Positions 20,120-36,455 of a stretch of DNA of 64,000 nucleotides are shown in pieces. Every line of letters begins with the position of its first letter. Position 1 is the stretch's first letter. The translations under genes were made by a program, and so were the position numbers. The DNA is taken from assembly GCF_039555755.1 (NCBI RefSeq), contig NZ_CP154631.1, forward strand, positions 2,728,001-2,792,000, read 5' to 3'. Origin of the DNA: Pseudomonas sediminis (GTDB lineage Bacteria > Pseudomonadota > Gammaproteobacteria > Pseudomonadales > Pseudomonadaceae). The notes beneath the pieces are model-generated. The model saw only the letters and a list, made by a program, of their open reading frames with translations. It did no database searches and had not been told where the DNA came from.

Positions 20120-22036
20120 ATGGGCAAAATTATCGGTATCGACCTGGGGACCACCAACTCCTGCGTCTCCATTCTGGAAAACGGCAACGTCAAGGTAATC
20201 GAGAACGCCGAAGGCGCTCGTACCACGCCGTCCATCATTGCTTATGCCAATGACGGTGAAATTCTCGTCGGTCAGTCGGCCAAGCGTCAGGCTGTGACCA
20301 ATCCGCACAACACCCTGTATGCGGTGAAGCGTCTGATCGGTCGTCGTTTCGATGAAGAAGTCGTGCAAAAAGACATTCAGATGGTGCCGTACAAGATCGC
20401 CAAGGCGGACAACGGTGACGCCTGGGTCGAAGTGAACGGCCAGAAAATGGCGCCGCCGCAAATCTCGGCTGAAATTCTCAAGAAGATGAAGAAGACTGCC
20501 GAAGACTATCTCGGCGAAGCAGTCACCGAGGCGGTGATCACCGTCCCGGCTTACTTCAACGACAGCCAGCGTCAGGCTACCAAGGATGCTGGTCGCATCG
20601 CTGGTCTGGACGTCAAGCGCATCATCAACGAGCCGACTGCGGCTGCGCTGGCGTACGGTATGGACAAGGCCAAGGGCGACCACACCGTGATCGTCTATGA
20701 CCTGGGTGGCGGTACCTTCGACGTGTCGGTGATCGAGATCGCCGAAGTCGATGGCGAGCACCAGTTCGAAGTGTTGGCCACCAACGGCGACACCTTCCTC
20801 GGTGGTGAGGACTTCGACATTCGTCTGATCGATTACCTCGTCGACGAATTCAAGAAAGAAACCGGCATGAACCTCAAGGGTGACCCGCTGGCCATGCAGC
20901 GCCTGAAGGAGGCCGCAGAGAAGGCCAAGATCGAGCTGTCCTCGAGCCAGCAGACCGACGTCAACCTGCCGTATATCACTGCAGATGCCACCGGTCCGAA
21001 GCACCTGAACGTGAAGATCTCCCGCTCCAAGCTGGAGTCGCTGGTCGAGGATCTGGTGCAGCGCACCATCGAGCCTTGCCGTATCGCGCTGAAAGATGCT
21101 GGTGTCGACGTCGGCTCTATCAACGATGTGATTCTGGTCGGTGGTCAGACCCGTATGCCGCTGGTGCAGAAGTTGGTGACCGAGTTCTTCGGCAAGGAAC
21201 CGCGCAAGGACGTCAACCCGGACGAAGCCGTTGCCATGGGCGCAGCCATTCAGGGCGCCGTTCTGGCTGGTGACGTCAAGGACGTTCTGCTGCTCGACGT
21301 GTCCCCGCTGACCCTGGGTATCGAAACCATGGGCGGCGTGATGACTGCGCTGATCGAGAAGAACACCACCATCCCGACCAAGAAGTCGCAGGTGTTCTCC
21401 ACTGCCGATGACAACCAGAGCGCCGTGACCATTCACGTGCTGCAGGGTGAGCGCAAGCAGGCCGGCCAGAACAAGTCCCTGGGCAAGTTCGACCTGGCCG
21501 AGATTCCGCCGGCTCCGCGTGGCGTGCCGCAGATCGAAGTGACCTTCGATATCGACGCCAACGGCATCCTGCACGTGTCCGCCAAGGACAAGGCCACTGG
21601 CAAGCAGCAGTCCATCGTGATCAAGGCCAACTCCGGTCTGTCCGATGAGGAAATCGAGCGTATGGTGCGTGATGCCGAGGCCAACGCTGAGGAAGACCGT
21701 AAGTTCGAAGAACTGGCCACTGCGCGTAACCAGGGTGATCAGCTGGTGCACGCCACCCGCAAGATGCTCACCGAGGCGGGCGACAAGGCCACTGCCGACG
21801 AGAAGGCGGCCATCGAGAAGGCCATTGGCGAACTGGAAGTGGCTGTGAAAGGCGACGACAAGGAGGCCATCGAAGCCAAGATGAACGCCCTGTCCGAGGC
21901 CACCACGCCGCTGGCGCAGAAGATGTATGCCGAGCAGCCGCAGGGTGGTGCCGCCCAGGCTGACGCTGGCGACGCCAAGGATGCCGGTGACGACGTGGTC
22001 GACGCTGAGTTCGAAGAGGTCAAGGAGAACAAGTAA
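20120..22036 (+). CDS. dnaK: Hsp70 chaperone DnaK
   Basis: 638 aa. This ATP-driven chaperone works with DnaJ and GrpE. The ATPase domain begins [15 protein letters not shown] and contains [13 protein letters not shown] and [10 protein letters not shown]. The substrate-binding domain follows (about 390-505), with a helical lid and an acidic C-terminal tail ending EFEEVKENK. It is followed by a hairpin that may attenuate transcription into dnaJ. Confidence 0.99.
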   Translation: MGKIIGIDLGTTNSCVSILENGNVKVIENAEGARTTPSIIAYANDGEILVGQSAKRQAVTNPHNTLYAVKRLIGRRFDEEVVQKDIQMVPYKIAKADNGDAWVEVNGQKMAPPQISAEILKKMKKTAEDYLGEAVTEAVITVPAYFNDSQRQATKDAGRIAGLDVKRIINEPTAAALAYGMDKAKGDHTVIVYDLGGGTFDVSVIEIAEVDGEHQFEVLATNGDTFLGGEDFDIRLIDYLVDEFKKETGMNLKGDPLAMQRLKEAAEKAKIELSSSQQTDVNLPYITADATGPKHLNVKISRSKLESLVEDLVQRTIEPCRIALKDAGVDVGSINDVILVGGQTRMPLVQKLVTEFFGKEPRKDVNPDEAVAMGAAIQGAVLAGDVKDVLLLDVSPLTLGIETMGGVMTALIEKNTTIPTKKSQVFSTADDNQSAVTIHVLQGERKQAGQNKSLGKFDLAEIPPAPRGVPQIEVTFDIDANGILHVSAKDKATGKQQSIVIKANSGLSDEEIERMVRDAEANAEEDRKFEELATARNQGDQLVHATRKMLTEAGDKATADEKAAIEKAIGELEVAVKGDDKEAIEAKMNALSEATTPLAQKMYAEQPQGGAAQADAGDAKDAGDDVVDAEFEEVKENK

Positions 22037-22041
22037 GGGAT

Positions 22042-22071
22042 GCGGCCTGCTCGGCAGGCCGCCTCTTCTTT
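22042..22071 (+). terminator. Hairpin between dnaK and dnaJ
   Basis: GCGGCCTGC (22042-22050) and GCAGGCCGC (22054-22062) form a 9-bp stem with a TCG loop. A T-rich but interrupted tail (CTCTTCTTTA) follows. It is probably a partial terminator that lowers dnaJ relative to dnaK. Confidence 0.6.
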
Positions 22072-22171
22072 ACGCTCCACCGTCGCTCGCGACGGGCAGG
22101 ATTCGCCGCGCGGGAGCCTTCTCCCGCGTCGGCGTATCTGGAGCTCACGAATCTGAGAGTGCAGCACAACT

Positions 22172-23299
22172 ATGGCAAAACGTGACTATTACGAGATCCT
22201 GGGGGTCGAGCGCGGCGCTAGTGAAGCCGAGCTGAAGAAGGCCTACCGGCGCCTGGCGATGAAGTATCACCCGGACCGCAACCCGGACGACAAAGACGCC
22301 GAAGAGAAATTCAAGGAGGCCAACGAGGCCTACGAAGTACTTTCTGATGCGGCCAAGCGTTCGGCTTACGATCAATACGGCCACGCCGGGGTCGACCCGC
22401 AGATGGGTGGCGGTGGTGGCGCTGGTTTCGGCGGCGCCAACTTCTCCGATATCTTCGGGGATGTGTTCAGCGACTTCTTCGGCGGTGCTCGCGGCGGTTC
22501 GCGTGGCGGCGCCCAGCGCGGCTCGGATCTGCGCTACACCCTTGAGCTGGATCTGGAGGAAGCGGTACGCGGCACCACCGTGACCATCCGCGTGCCGACC
22601 CTGGTCGGTTGCAAGACCTGCGATGGCTCGGGTGCCAAGAAGGGTACCAGCCCGGTCACCTGTACCACGTGCGGTGGTATCGGTCAGGTGCGCATGCAGC
22701 AGGGTTTCTTCTCCGTACAGCAGACCTGTCCGCGCTGTCATGGCAGCGGCAAGATGATCTCCGACCCGTGCGGCAGCTGTCATGGCCAGGGGCGCGTGGA
22801 AGAGAGCAAGACCCTGTCGGTCAAAGTGCCGCCAGGTGTCGATACCGGTGACCGCATTCGCCTGTCCGGCGAGGGCGAGGCCGGCACCCATGGCGGTCCG
22901 GCCGGTGACCTGTATGTGGTGGTCAACGTCCGTGAGCATGCGATCTTCCAGCGTGACGGCAAGCATCTGTACTGCGAAGTGCCGATCAGCTTTGCCGATG
23001 CGGCGCTGGGTGGCGAGCTGGAAGTGCCGACCCTCGATGGTCGGGTCAAGCTGAAGATCCCGGAAGGTACTCAGACCGGCAAGCTGTTCCGCCTGCGTGG
23101 CAAGGGCGTGGCACCTGTGCGTGGTGGTGCGGCTGGTGATCTGATGTGCCGGGTGGCGGTGGAAACGCCGGTCAACCTGAACAAGCGTCAGCGCGAGCTG
23201 CTCGAGGAGTTCCGCAAGTCGCTGCAGGGTGACGATTCCCACTCGCCCAAGGCCAGTGGCTGGTTCGAAGGCGTGAAGCGCTTCTTCGGCGACGTTTAA
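22172..23299 (+). CDS. dnaJ: Hsp40 co-chaperone DnaJ
   Basis: 375 aa. It stimulates DnaK ATPase and binds unfolded substrate. The J domain (residues 1-70) has HPDRN. A Gly/Phe-rich linker follows, then four zinc-binding repeats ([32 protein letters not shown]) and C-terminal substrate domains. It is a complete type I DnaJ and lies downstream of dnaK in the usual order. Confidence 0.98.
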   Translation: MAKRDYYEILGVERGASEAELKKAYRRLAMKYHPDRNPDDKDAEEKFKEANEAYEVLSDAAKRSAYDQYGHAGVDPQMGGGGGAGFGGANFSDIFGDVFSDFFGGARGGSRGGAQRGSDLRYTLELDLEEAVRGTTVTIRVPTLVGCKTCDGSGAKKGTSPVTCTTCGGIGQVRMQQGFFSVQQTCPRCHGSGKMISDPCGSCHGQGRVEESKTLSVKVPPGVDTGDRIRLSGEGEAGTHGGPAGDLYVVVNVREHAIFQRDGKHLYCEVPISFADAALGGELEVPTLDGRVKLKIPEGTQTGKLFRLRGKGVAPVRGGAAGDLMCRVAVETPVNLNKRQRELLEEFRKSLQGDDSHSPKASGWFEGVKRFFGDV

Positions 23300-23343
23300 T
23301 CGCAACGCGCCCCGGTGATGCCGGGGCGACAGCTTGGAGCTGA

Positions 23344-24150
<807 letters not shown>

Positions 24151-24256
24151 TGCGAATGTGTGACTGAGGCGTCTTATTGGGTGGACCGAAAAAGGGTTTT
24201 CCTGTAAGCTTCCTGTTTTAGTGTGTCCACTAAAAGTTACGCAGAATGGCTCAAAT

Positions 24257-24296
24257 AAAAAAGCGGGATGACCTTCACACGTCATCCCGCTTTTTT
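24257..24296 (+). terminator. Strong terminator or attenuator upstream of carA
   Basis: A 16-bp perfect stem (24257-24272 with 24281-24296; core GCGGGATGAC / GTCATCCCGC) has an 8-base loop and ends in T6. It lies 107 bases after the dapB stop and only 44 bases before the carA start. It either ends dapB transcription or acts as an attenuator on a carA leader. Confidence 0.85.
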
Positions 24297-24340
24297 ACAA
24301 CCTGCGTTTGCTTCAAGCCTTGATCGAGACGGAGGTCTTC

Positions 24341-25489
24341 TTGACTAAGCCAGCCCCCAAACCTGCCATTTTGGCCCTTGCTGACGGCAGCATTTTTCGC
24401 GGCGATTCCATCGGGGCCGATGGCCAGACGATTGGAGAGGTGGTGTTCAACACCGCCATGACCGGCTATCAGGAAATCCTTACCGATCCATCCTATGCCC
24501 AGCAGATCGTTACCCTGACTTACCCGCACATCGGCAACACCGGCACCACGCCGGAAGATGCCGAGTCCAACCGCGTATGGGCCGCTGGCCTGATCATTCG
24601 TGACCTGCCGCTGATCTCCAGCAACTGGCGCGACAAGCAACCGCTGGACGAGTACCTGAAAGCCAACGGCACCGTCGCCATCGCCGGTATCGATACGCGC
24701 CGCCTGACCCGCATCCTGCGCGAGAAGGGTTCGCAGAACGGCTGCATCCTGGTCGGTGACGACGCCACCGAAGAGAAAGCACTGGAGCTGGCGCGCAGCT
24801 TCCCGGGTCTCAAGGGTATGGATCTGGCCAAGGTGGTCAGCTGCACCGAGCGCTACGAGTGGCGCGAAAGCACCTGGAATCTGAAGAACGACAGCCATCC
24901 GGAAATCCCGGCCAGCGAACTGCCTTATCACGTGGTCGCCTACGACTACGGTGTGAAGCTGAACATCCTGCGCATGCTGGTCGAGCGTGGCTGCCGCCTG
25001 ACCGTGGTGCCGGCGCAAACTCCGGCCAGCGACGTGCTGGCGCTCAATCCCGATGGTGTGTTCCTGTCCAACGGCCCTGGCGATCCCGAGCCGTGCGACT
25101 ACGCGATCCAGGCGATCAAGGACGTGCTGGAAACCGATATCCCGGTATTCGGCATCTGCCTCGGCCACCAGTTGCTGGCCCTGGCCTCCGGCGCCAAGAC
25201 CCTGAAAATGGGTCATGGCCATCACGGTGCCAACCACCCGGTACAGGATCTCGACAGCGGCGTGGTGATGATCACCAGCCAGAACCACGGTTTTGCCGTG
25301 GACGAAAGCAGCCTGCCGAGCAATGTGCGTCCGATCCACAAGTCGCTGTTCGACGGCACCCTGCAGGGCATCGAGCGTACCGACAAGGACGCCTTCAGCT
25401 TCCAGGGTCACCCCGAGGCGAGCCCCGGCCCGCACGACGTGGCGCCGCTGTTCGACCGCTTCATCGAAGCCATGGCCAAGCGCCGTTAA
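24341..25489 (+). CDS. carA: Carbamoyl-phosphate synthase small subunit
   Basis: About 382 aa. This is the glutamine amidotransferase subunit, feeding ammonia to CarB for arginine and pyrimidine synthesis. A TTG at 24341 is taken as the start because GGAGG lies five bases upstream and the protein then begins [17 protein letters not shown], close to other CarA proteins. The class I triad includes the Cys in [12 protein letters not shown] and the His/Glu in [11 protein letters not shown]. carB follows after 36 bases. Confidence 0.95.
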   Translation: MTKPAPKPAILALADGSIFRGDSIGADGQTIGEVVFNTAMTGYQEILTDPSYAQQIVTLTYPHIGNTGTTPEDAESNRVWAAGLIIRDLPLISSNWRDKQPLDEYLKANGTVAIAGIDTRRLTRILREKGSQNGCILVGDDATEEKALELARSFPGLKGMDLAKVVSCTERYEWRESTWNLKNDSHPEIPASELPYHVVAYDYGVKLNILRMLVERGCRLTVVPAQTPASDVLALNPDGVFLSNGPGDPEPCDYAIQAIKDVLETDIPVFGICLGHQLLALASGAKTLKMGHGHHGANHPVQDLDSGVVMITSQNHGFAVDESSLPSNVRPIHKSLFDGTLQGIERTDKDAFSFQGHPEASPGPHDVAPLFDRFIEAMAKRR

Positions 25490-25525
25490 GCCCCGCCGAC
25501 TGACCCAAGGATTCGAGTAACCGCT

Positions 25526-28743
<3,218 letters not shown>

Positions 28744-28747
<4 letters not shown>

Positions 28748-29220
28748 ACAAGTACCCCATGACCGTCCAGGGCGCTCGCGCCCTGGAAGAAGAGCTGGCG
28801 CACCTGACCAAGGTGCGTCGTCCCGCACTGAGCCAGGCGATTGCCGAAGCTCGCGAGCTGGGCGACCTGAAGGAAAACGCCGAATACCACGCCGCCCGCG
28901 AAGAGCAGGGCATGGTCGAGGCGCGCGTGCGTGATATCGAAGGCCGTCTGCAGAACGCAGTGATCATCGACGTCACCAGCATCGAGCACACCGGCAAGGT
29001 GATCTTCGGCACCACGGTGGAAATCGCCAACGTCGAGACCGACGAAAGCGTGACCTACCAGATCGTTGGTGAAGACGAAGCCGACATCAAGCAGCGCAAG
29101 ATCTCCGTCGGCTCGCCTATCGCTCGTGCCCTGATCGGCAAGAGCGAGGGTGATGTGGTGGCGGTGCAGACCCCCAGCGGCCTGATCGAGTACGAGATTG
29201 TCGAAGTCCGTCATATCTAA
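28744..29220 (+). CDS. greA: Transcript cleavage factor GreA
   Basis: 158 aa. GreA rescues backtracked RNA polymerase by stimulating transcript cleavage. The N-terminal coiled coil has the acidic tip [18 protein letters not shown], and the C-terminal FKBP-like domain ends [14 protein letters not shown]. Translation is probably coupled to carB through the ATGA overlap. Confidence 0.97.
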
Positions 29221-29638
29221 ACCGCAACAACCGTCGCGGGCGGCTGCCATAAGTTGGCAGCTGGCCCAGACTCTCTGGGTTGGCGGTTTGTGGTTGCTGC
29301 AATTCGTCATCCTGCCAGCTATCGGTCAGGTTGGCCTGGCGCCGCTGCTGGTGGAGGAAATCGCTACGCGGCTGGTGCCGTTGCTGGTCGGCATGACGGC
29401 CGTATGCATTGCGCTGCAGGCCTTTGCCCTGTTGCGCAGTGATGGGCTATCGAGTCTTTGGCGAGATATACGCGGGCAGTTGTTGTTGACCGTCGCAGTC
29501 ATGGCCCTGAGCTATTTTGCCGTGCTGCGTTACTGGCCCGATGCCGAGCGCCTGCTGCGTTTCAGCTATCTGGTGATGGCCTTTTGCGGGCTGTTACTGG
29601 TACTACAGCCCGTTCCGGGTAAATTGCGCGGCGCCTGA
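29198..29638 (+). CDS. Small integral membrane protein (DUF4149-like)
   Basis: 146 aa. Four hydrophobic segments are visible, at about residues 25-45, 55-80, 93-110 and 118-135. The [18 protein letters not shown] region resembles DUF4149/TMEM205-type proteins; this assignment is from memory and function is unknown. The frame has no ATG near its beginning. The TTG at 29198 overlaps the end of greA by 23 bases, so the exact start is uncertain. It sits between greA and yhbY, as its PAO1 counterpart does. Confidence 0.75.
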   Translation: MSKSVISKPQQPSRAAAISWQLAQTLWVGGLWLLQFVILPAIGQVGLAPLLVEEIATRLVPLLVGMTAVCIALQAFALLRSDGLSSLWRDIRGQLLLTVAVMALSYFAVLRYWPDAERLLRFSYLVMAFCGLLLVLQPVPGKLRGA

Positions 29639-29664
29639 CGTCTGACAGGCGCTGCACGCAGCCG

Positions 29665-29976
29665 TCAACCCTGATAACGAATGACGTTGGACAGGTTGCG
29701 ATTCGGCTTGGGGTTCTTGCGATAGAGCAGGGCGACCTTGCCAATCGATTGGACCAGTTCAGCGCGTCCACTCTCGCACAGGGCTACAATGGCAGTCTGG
29801 CGATCCTCGCGTTCGGTGAGGCGCAGCTGTACCTTGATAAGCTCGTGATCGTTCAGGGCGCGGTCCAGCTCGGCCAGCACTCCCTCGGTCAATCCATTGT
29901 CAGCCACGATCAATACAGGTTTCAGGTGGTGGCCGATAGATTTGAATTGTTTCTTCTGCTCTTGAGTGAGCGGCAT
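29665..29976 (-). CDS. yhbY: YhbY-family RNA-binding protein (CRM domain)
   Basis: 103 aa. This single CRM-domain protein associates with the 50S ribosomal precursor. The sequence MPLTQEQKKQFKSIGHHLKP through GNIGKVALLYRKN-like C-terminal residues covers the fold, with the loop near VADNGLTEGV. It is divergent from the rlmE remnant, the classic neighbourhood in gammaproteobacteria. Confidence 0.92.
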   Translation of the reverse strand: MPLTQEQKKQFKSIGHHLKPVLIVADNGLTEGVLAELDRALNDHELIKVQLRLTEREDRQTAIVALCESGRAELVQSIGKVALLYRKNPKPNRNLSNVIRYQG

Positions 29977-30066
29977 AATCGTTAGTACCTAGTTCGGTCT
30001 GGAAAACGGCGCCTATCTTACCCGAGCCCGCGCAGTTATTCATGACCCGTTGAGTCAGAGGTTTCA

Positions 30067-30564
30067 GTGGCACGTTCCAAGACCAGCCAGCGTTGGCTGA
30101 AAGAACATTTCGACGATCCTTACGTGGAGATGGCGCAGATGGACGGCTATCGTTCACGCGCCAGCTACAAGTTGCTGGAAATCCAGGAGAAGGATCGCAT
30201 CCCTGATGTCACCTTCATTCAGGGTGACTTCACCGATGACGCGGTCTTCGCGCAGATTCTCGAGGCCATCGGTGAAAATCCGGTGGACCTTGTTATTTCC
30301 GATATGGCCCCCAATATAAGTAGGGTAAGAACCGCCGATCAGGCGCGCGCCATGTAATTGTGCGAGCTGGCGCTGGATCTGGCCGGGCGTGTATTGCGTC
30401 CGGGCGGTGATTTTCTGATCAAAATCTTCCAGGGCGAAGGTTTCGACGCTTATCACAAGCAGGTGTATGAGACCTTCGACAAGGTACAGATGCGCAAGCC
30501 GCTGTCCTCGCGTGATCGCTCCCGTGAACAATATCTGCTGGCGCGTGGCTTTCGCGGGGTGTGA
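30067..30564 (+). pseudogene. rlmE: Decayed 23S rRNA 2'-O-methyltransferase RlmE (FtsJ/RrmJ)
   Basis: RlmE methylates U2552 of 23S rRNA. From a GTG at 30067 the sequence follows RlmE closely ([20 protein letters not shown] to [12 protein letters not shown]), then jumps to [11 protein letters not shown]. About 45 residues, including the SAM-binding motif (DLGAAPGGWSQ in relatives), are missing, with the frame kept (junction near 30201). A TAA then replaces the tyrosine codon after QARAM (30355-30357). The rest ([19 protein letters not shown] to LLARGFRGV) continues in frame to 30564. Lacking SAM motif I and split by a stop, it should not be active. The position between yhbY and ftsH is the native one. 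Confidence 0.92.
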
Positions 30565-30726
30565 TTGAAACTGGTATCGACCCTGTCGGTCTCAGTGGCA
30601 GAAACCTAATAAAGGGTTACAGACGGCGCCTGCGGGACGCGGGCGTTTGGTGTAAGTTAGTCGGTATATCATTGGTCGTCATGGGAAGCCCGCTTCGCCA
30701 CGAGGCCTGCTTCAGAGGGTAGCTAA

Positions 30727-32649
<1,923 letters not shown>

Positions 32650-32657
32650 GGTTTCAT

Positions 32658-33509
32658 ATGTCTCAAGCGCAACACCCGAGCCGGCTACCCTGTGGTAGCC
32701 GGCTTCTTGATTTGTCCCGTCCGCAGGTGATGGGCATCCTCAATGTCACTCCTGATTCTTTCTCCGACGGTGGGCGCTTTACGGCGCGCGATGCTGCATT
32801 GCGTCACGCCGAGCAGATGGTCGCCGCAGGTGCGACGCTGATCGATATCGGTGGTGAGTCCACCCGCCCGGGCGCCCGAGCCGTTTCTCCGACCGAAGAG
32901 CTGGAGCGGGTTGCGCCAGTGGTCGAAGCCATCGCCCGTCAGCTCGACGTGATCATTTCCGTGGATACCTCGACGCCCGCAGTCATGCGCGAAAGTGCAA
33001 GGCTTGGTGCGGGGCTGATCAATGATGTGCGTTCGTTGCAGCGTGATGGTGCTCTGGATGCGGCGGCAGATACTGGTTTGCCGGTCTGTCTGATGCATAT
33101 GCGTGGCGAGCCCGGCAACATGCAGGATGATCCGCAATATCCGGATATCGTCGCTGAGGTGCGTGATTTTCTCGCCGAGCGCATGGCCGTCTGCACGACA
33201 GCCGGTATTCCCGCTGAGCGGATCCTGCTCGATCCGGGCTTTGGTTTTGCCAAGACCCTGGAGCACAATTTGCTCCTGTTCAAGCGCATGAGTGAGCTCT
33301 CTGATCTGGGGCGCCCATTGCTGGTCGGTGTTTCGCGCAAGAGCATGATCGGTAAGGTGCTCGGTCACGAGGTTGGCGGTCGACTCTTCGGTAGTTTGGC
33401 ATTGGCGGCCCTGGCATTGACCAAGGGTGCAAATATTTTGCGTGTGCACGATGTCGCCGAAACGGTGGATGTGGTGCGCATGATCGCTGCGGTTGAGGCG
33501 GCGCAATAA
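32658..33509 (+). CDS. folP: Dihydropteroate synthase
   Basis: 283 aa. FolP condenses p-aminobenzoate with hydroxymethyl-dihydropterin diphosphate and is the sulfonamide target. Family motifs are [41 protein letters not shown] and [10 protein letters not shown]. It starts 8 bases after ftsH. A strong hairpin lies inside its first 16 codons. Confidence 0.97.
   Translation: MSQAQHPSRLPCGSRLLDLSRPQVMGILNVTPDSFSDGGRFTARDAALRHAEQMVAAGATLIDIGGESTRPGARAVSPTEELERVAPVVEAIARQLDVIISVDTSTPAVMRESARLGAGLINDVRSLQRDGALDAAADTGLPVCLMHMRGEPGNMQDDPQYPDIVAEVRDFLAERMAVCTTAGIPAERILLDPGFGFAKTLEHNLLLFKRMSELSDLGRPLLVGVSRKSMIGKVLGHEVGGRLFGSLALAALALTKGANILRVHDVAETVDVVRMIAAVEAAQ
32679..32704 (+). promoter_or_regulatory. 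Hairpin in the first codons of folP
   Basis: AGCCGGCTACC (32679-32689) and GGTAGCCGGCT (32694-32704) form an 11-bp perfect stem with a CTGT loop. It lies 21 bases into the coding sequence and is followed by TCTTGATTTG. It resembles a weak terminator and may reduce ftsH readthrough or folP translation. Confidence 0.6.
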
Positions 33510-33522
33510 CAAGGAAAGCGTT

Positions 33523-34860
33523 ATGACTAGAAAATACTTCGGCACCGACGGTATTCGTGGCCGCGTTGGCCAGTTTCCCATTACTCCGGATTTCATGCTC
33601 AAGCTCGGCTGGGCCGCTGGTATGGCGTTTCGCAAACAGGGTAAGTGCCGCATTCTGATCGGCAAGGACACGCGTATCTCTGGCTACATGTTCGAGTCTG
33701 CCCTTGAAGCGGGGCTGGCTGCTGCAGGGGCTGACGTGCAACTGCTCGGGCCGATGCCGACGCCGGCCATCGCCTACCTGACGCGTACTTTCCAGGCTGA
33801 TGCCGGTATCGTCATCAGTGCTTCGCACAATCCGCATGACGATAACGGCATCAAGTTCTTTTCCAGCGAAGGTACCAAGCTTCCGGATGATGTCGAGCTG
33901 ATGATCGAAGAGTTGCTCGACCAGCCGATGACCGTGGTTGAGTCTGCCGGGATCGGTAAGGCTTCGCGAATCAACGACGCTTCGGGGCGCTATATCGAGT
34001 TCTGCAAGGGCAGCGTGCCCAGCGGCACCAGCTTCAAGGGGCTGAAGATCGTCCTCGATTGCGCTCATGGTGCTGCCTACAAGGTGGCGCCGAGTGTATT
34101 CCGCGAGCTGGGTGCAGAGGTTCGGGTCATTTCGGCTCAGCCTGATGGGCTCAATATCAATGATGATTGTGGCTCCACGCACATCGCGGCGTTGCAGGCT
34201 GAAGTGGTCGCGCAGCAGGCGGACCTGGGTATTGCCTTCGATGGCGATGCTGATCGTGTGCTGATGGTCGATCAGTACGGTGCGGTGGTCGACGGTGATG
34301 AGCTGTTGTTCATCATTGCGCGAGACCTGCAGGAGCGTGATCGTCTGCGTGGCGGTGTGGTTGGCACGCTGATGAGCAACCTGGGGCTGGAGCTGGCTCT
34401 GGCAGATCTGAACATCCCATTCGTTCGCGCCAATGTGGGCGATCGCTATGTGATCGCTGAATTGCTGGCGCGCAATTGGCAACTTGGTGGCGAGAACTCT
34501 GGGCACCTGGTGTGCTTCCAGCACACCACCACCGGCGATGCGATCATTGCCGCTCTGCAGGTGCTGATGGCGCTCAAGCGTCGTGGCCAGAGTCTGGTCG
34601 AGGCGCGCAGCGACCTGAAAAAATGCCCGCAGATATTGGTCAATGTGCGGTTTTCCGGTGCGCTCGACCCGCTCGAGCATCCGTCCGTTAAAGAGGCTTG
34701 TGCGCGGGTGACCGAGAGCATGGCAGGGCGCGGTCGCGTACTGCTACGCAAATCCGGCACCGAGCCATTGGTGCGGGTAATGGTCGAGGGTGACGAGGAA
34801 AGCTCGGTTCGCGGCTATGCCGATGAATTGGCTAAGATTGTTGCCGAAGTCTGTGCTTGA
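33523..34860 (+). CDS. glmM: Phosphoglucosamine mutase
   Basis: 445 aa. GlmM converts glucosamine-6-phosphate to glucosamine-1-phosphate for UDP-GlcNAc. The phosphoserine is Ser101 in [15 protein letters not shown], the metal loop is FDGDADR, and the phosphate-binding end has [14 protein letters not shown]. The ATG at 33523 has AAGGAAAG upstream and gives [13 protein letters not shown]. Confidence 0.98.
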   Translation: MTRKYFGTDGIRGRVGQFPITPDFMLKLGWAAGMAFRKQGKCRILIGKDTRISGYMFESALEAGLAAAGADVQLLGPMPTPAIAYLTRTFQADAGIVISASHNPHDDNGIKFFSSEGTKLPDDVELMIEELLDQPMTVVESAGIGKASRINDASGRYIEFCKGSVPSGTSFKGLKIVLDCAHGAAYKVAPSVFRELGAEVRVISAQPDGLNINDDCGSTHIAALQAEVVAQQADLGIAFDGDADRVLMVDQYGAVVDGDELLFIIARDLQERDRLRGGVVGTLMSNLGLELALADLNIPFVRANVGDRYVIAELLARNWQLGGENSGHLVCFQHTTTGDAIIAALQVLMALKRRGQSLVEARSDLKKCPQILVNVRFSGALDPLEHPSVKEACARVTESMAGRGRVLLRKSGTEPLVRVMVEGDEESSVRGYADELAKIVAEVCA

Positions 34861-34925
34861 TTGAGCTTGCTACCGAGGGTGCTCTTGGGTAACATCTGCG
34901 CCCTCTTTGATCGACGAGGCAAAAC

Positions 34926-35681
34926 ATGCGTCGCACCTTAGTCGCCGGTAACTGGAAAATGCACGGTACCCGCGCAAGCGTCGCAGAGCTGATCGAGGGG
35001 TTGCGTCAGCAGGTGCTGCCTGCTGATGTCGATTTTGCGGTGTTTCCCTCCAGTCTGCATATCGCTCAGGTCGTCGAAGGCCTGAATGGTAAGGCGGTGA
35101 AGATTGGGGCTCAGGATTGCGCGGCGCAAGTAGAGCAGGGCGCCTTGACTGGTGAGCTGGCCGTTAGTCAGTTGGTCGACGGCGGTTGTGAGCTGGTGCT
35201 GGTTGGTCACTCGGAGCGTCGCCTGATTCTGGGTGAAAGTGACGAAGTGGTCGTGCGCAAGTTTGCAGCGGTACAGGCTGCAGGTTTGACTCCTGTGCTC
35301 TGTGTGGGTGAAACCCGCGAGCAGCGTGAGGCGAATGCAACGCTGGGTGTGGTGGGTGGCCAGTTGGCCGCAGTCATCGACGCGCTGGGTGTCGATGCGT
35401 TGAAAAACGCCGTAGTGGCCTATGAGCCTGTATGGGCCATTGGTACCGGGTTGACCGCTACGCCCGAGCAGGCTCAGGAAGTGCACGCAGCGATCCGGGC
35501 GCAAGTTGCGCAGCTCGATGCTGGTGTCGCGAGTGAGTTGAGAATTCTTTATGGCGGCAGTGTAAAGGCCGCCAGTGCTGTCGAGTTGTTCGGTATGCGG
35601 GATATCGATGGGGGGCTCGTAGGTGGTGCCTCTCTGAATGCGGATGAATTCGGTGCGATCTGTCGCGCTGCAGGAAACTGA
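34926..35681 (+). CDS. tpiA: Triosephosphate isomerase
   Basis: 251 aa. It interconverts dihydroxyacetone phosphate and glyceraldehyde-3-phosphate. Active-site residues are Lys11 in NWKMHG, His in VGHSERR and Glu in [12 protein letters not shown]. It lies between glmM and secG, as in PAO1. Confidence 0.98.
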   Translation: MRRTLVAGNWKMHGTRASVAELIEGLRQQVLPADVDFAVFPSSLHIAQVVEGLNGKAVKIGAQDCAAQVEQGALTGELAVSQLVDGGCELVLVGHSERRLILGESDEVVVRKFAAVQAAGLTPVLCVGETREQREANATLGVVGGQLAAVIDALGVDALKNAVVAYEPVWAIGTGLTATPEQAQEVHAAIRAQVAQLDAGVASELRILYGGSVKAASAVELFGMRDIDGGLVGGASLNADEFGAICRAAGN

Positions 35682-35684
35682 AGA

Positions 35685-36062
35685 ATGCTGGAAACAGTCA
35701 TTGTTGTTTTGCACCTGATGGGTGCGATCGGGATTGTAGCGCTGGTGCTGTTGCAGCAAGGTAAGGGTGCTGACGCAGGTGCGTCGTTCGGTTCGGGTGC
35801 TTCGGCAACTGTATTCGGAAGCCAAGGTTCCTCTACCTTTCTGAGTAAGTTTACTGGTATACTAGCTGCGGCTTTTTTCATTACCAGCTTGGGTTTAGCG
35901 TACTTTGCTAAAGAAAAAGCTGATGCACTGACTCAGGTTGGTCTGCCAGATCCGGCGGTTCTGGAAGTTCAACAAAAACCGGCTGTCGAAGATGTGCCGG
36001 TGCTCGAAGAGCAAGCTCCAGCATCCGATGCTTCGGATGTGCCGGAGGCTCCAGAGCAGTAA
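35685..36062 (+). CDS. secG: Preprotein translocase subunit SecG
   Basis: 125 aa. This inner-membrane subunit of SecYEG has two membrane helices (about 3-22 and 53-72) and the conserved [25 protein letters not shown] loop between them. The acidic, proline-rich C-terminal tail (about 85-125) is typical of Pseudomonas SecG. It starts 3 bases after tpiA and ends 7 bases before tRNA-Leu. Confidence 0.96.
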   Translation: MLETVIVVLHLMGAIGIVALVLLQQGKGADAGASFGSGASATVFGSQGSSTFLSKFTGILAAAFFITSLGLAYFAKEKADALTQVGLPDPAVLEVQQKPAVEDVPVLEEQAPASDASDVPEAPEQ

Positions 36063-36069
36063 CAGTTTT

Positions 36070-36155
36070 GCCGAGGTGGTGGAATTGGTAGACACGCTAC
36101 CTTGAGGTGGTAGTGGCCATAGGCTGTAGGGGTTCGAGTCCCCTCCTCGGTACCA
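36070..36155 (+). tRNA. tRNA-Leu (anticodon GAG)
   Basis: The acceptor arm GCCGAGG pairs with CCTCGGT, followed by A and an encoded CCA. The anticodon stem-loop CTACC-TTGAGGT-GGTAG gives anticodon GAG. A long variable arm, as in class II tRNA, precedes the GGTTCGAGTCC T-arm. It is placed directly after secG. Confidence 0.96.
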
Positions 36156-36159
36156 TACT

Positions 36160-36190
36160 CAAGAAAGCCCGCAGTTCGCGGGCTTTCTTG
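36160..36190. terminator. Hairpin after tRNA-Leu
   Basis: AAGAAAGCCCGC (36161-36172) and GCGGGCTTTCTT (36178-36189) form a 12-bp stem, extended by a C-G pair, around AGTTC. It starts 5 bases after the tRNA CCA end. The tail TTCTTGTTG is only moderately T-rich. Confidence 0.7.
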
Positions 36191-36252
36191 TTGCTGGAGT
36201 GTTTGGTTGACCCTCGCCAGGGGGTGGCCGTATAATTCCGGCCCAGCTTTGA

Positions 36253-36329
<77 letters not shown>

Positions 36330-36336
36330 GTTTCAG

Positions 36337-36359
36337 AAGCCCCTTTTCAGGGGCTTTTT
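36337..36359 (+). terminator. Terminator after initiator tRNA
   Basis: AAGCCCC and GGGGCTT arms (36337-36343, 36350-36356) with loop TTTTCA and a T5 tail, 8 bases after the tRNA. Confidence 0.85.
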
Positions 36360-36404
36360 GTTAGCTGAAACACAGTGTCCGCAGCGTTATCGCGGGCAGA
36401 CGGG

Positions 36405-36426
36405 ATGGGCGTTTCGCCCATTTTTT
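36405..36426 (+). terminator. Second terminator-like hairpin just before rimP
   Basis: ATGGGCG (36405-36411) and CGCCCAT (36415-36421) form a 7-bp stem with loop TTT and T6. It lies 30 bases upstream of the rimP start, so it may be an attenuator in the nusA operon leader rather than a simple end-of-tRNA terminator. Confidence 0.75.
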
Positions 36427-36455
36427 ATTTGCACAGCATGCACGAGGGCCGTTAA

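Noticed and set aside
19601..21751. A 716-codon minus-strand frame opposite grpE-dnaK
   Set aside because: Antisense shadow of two certain genes.
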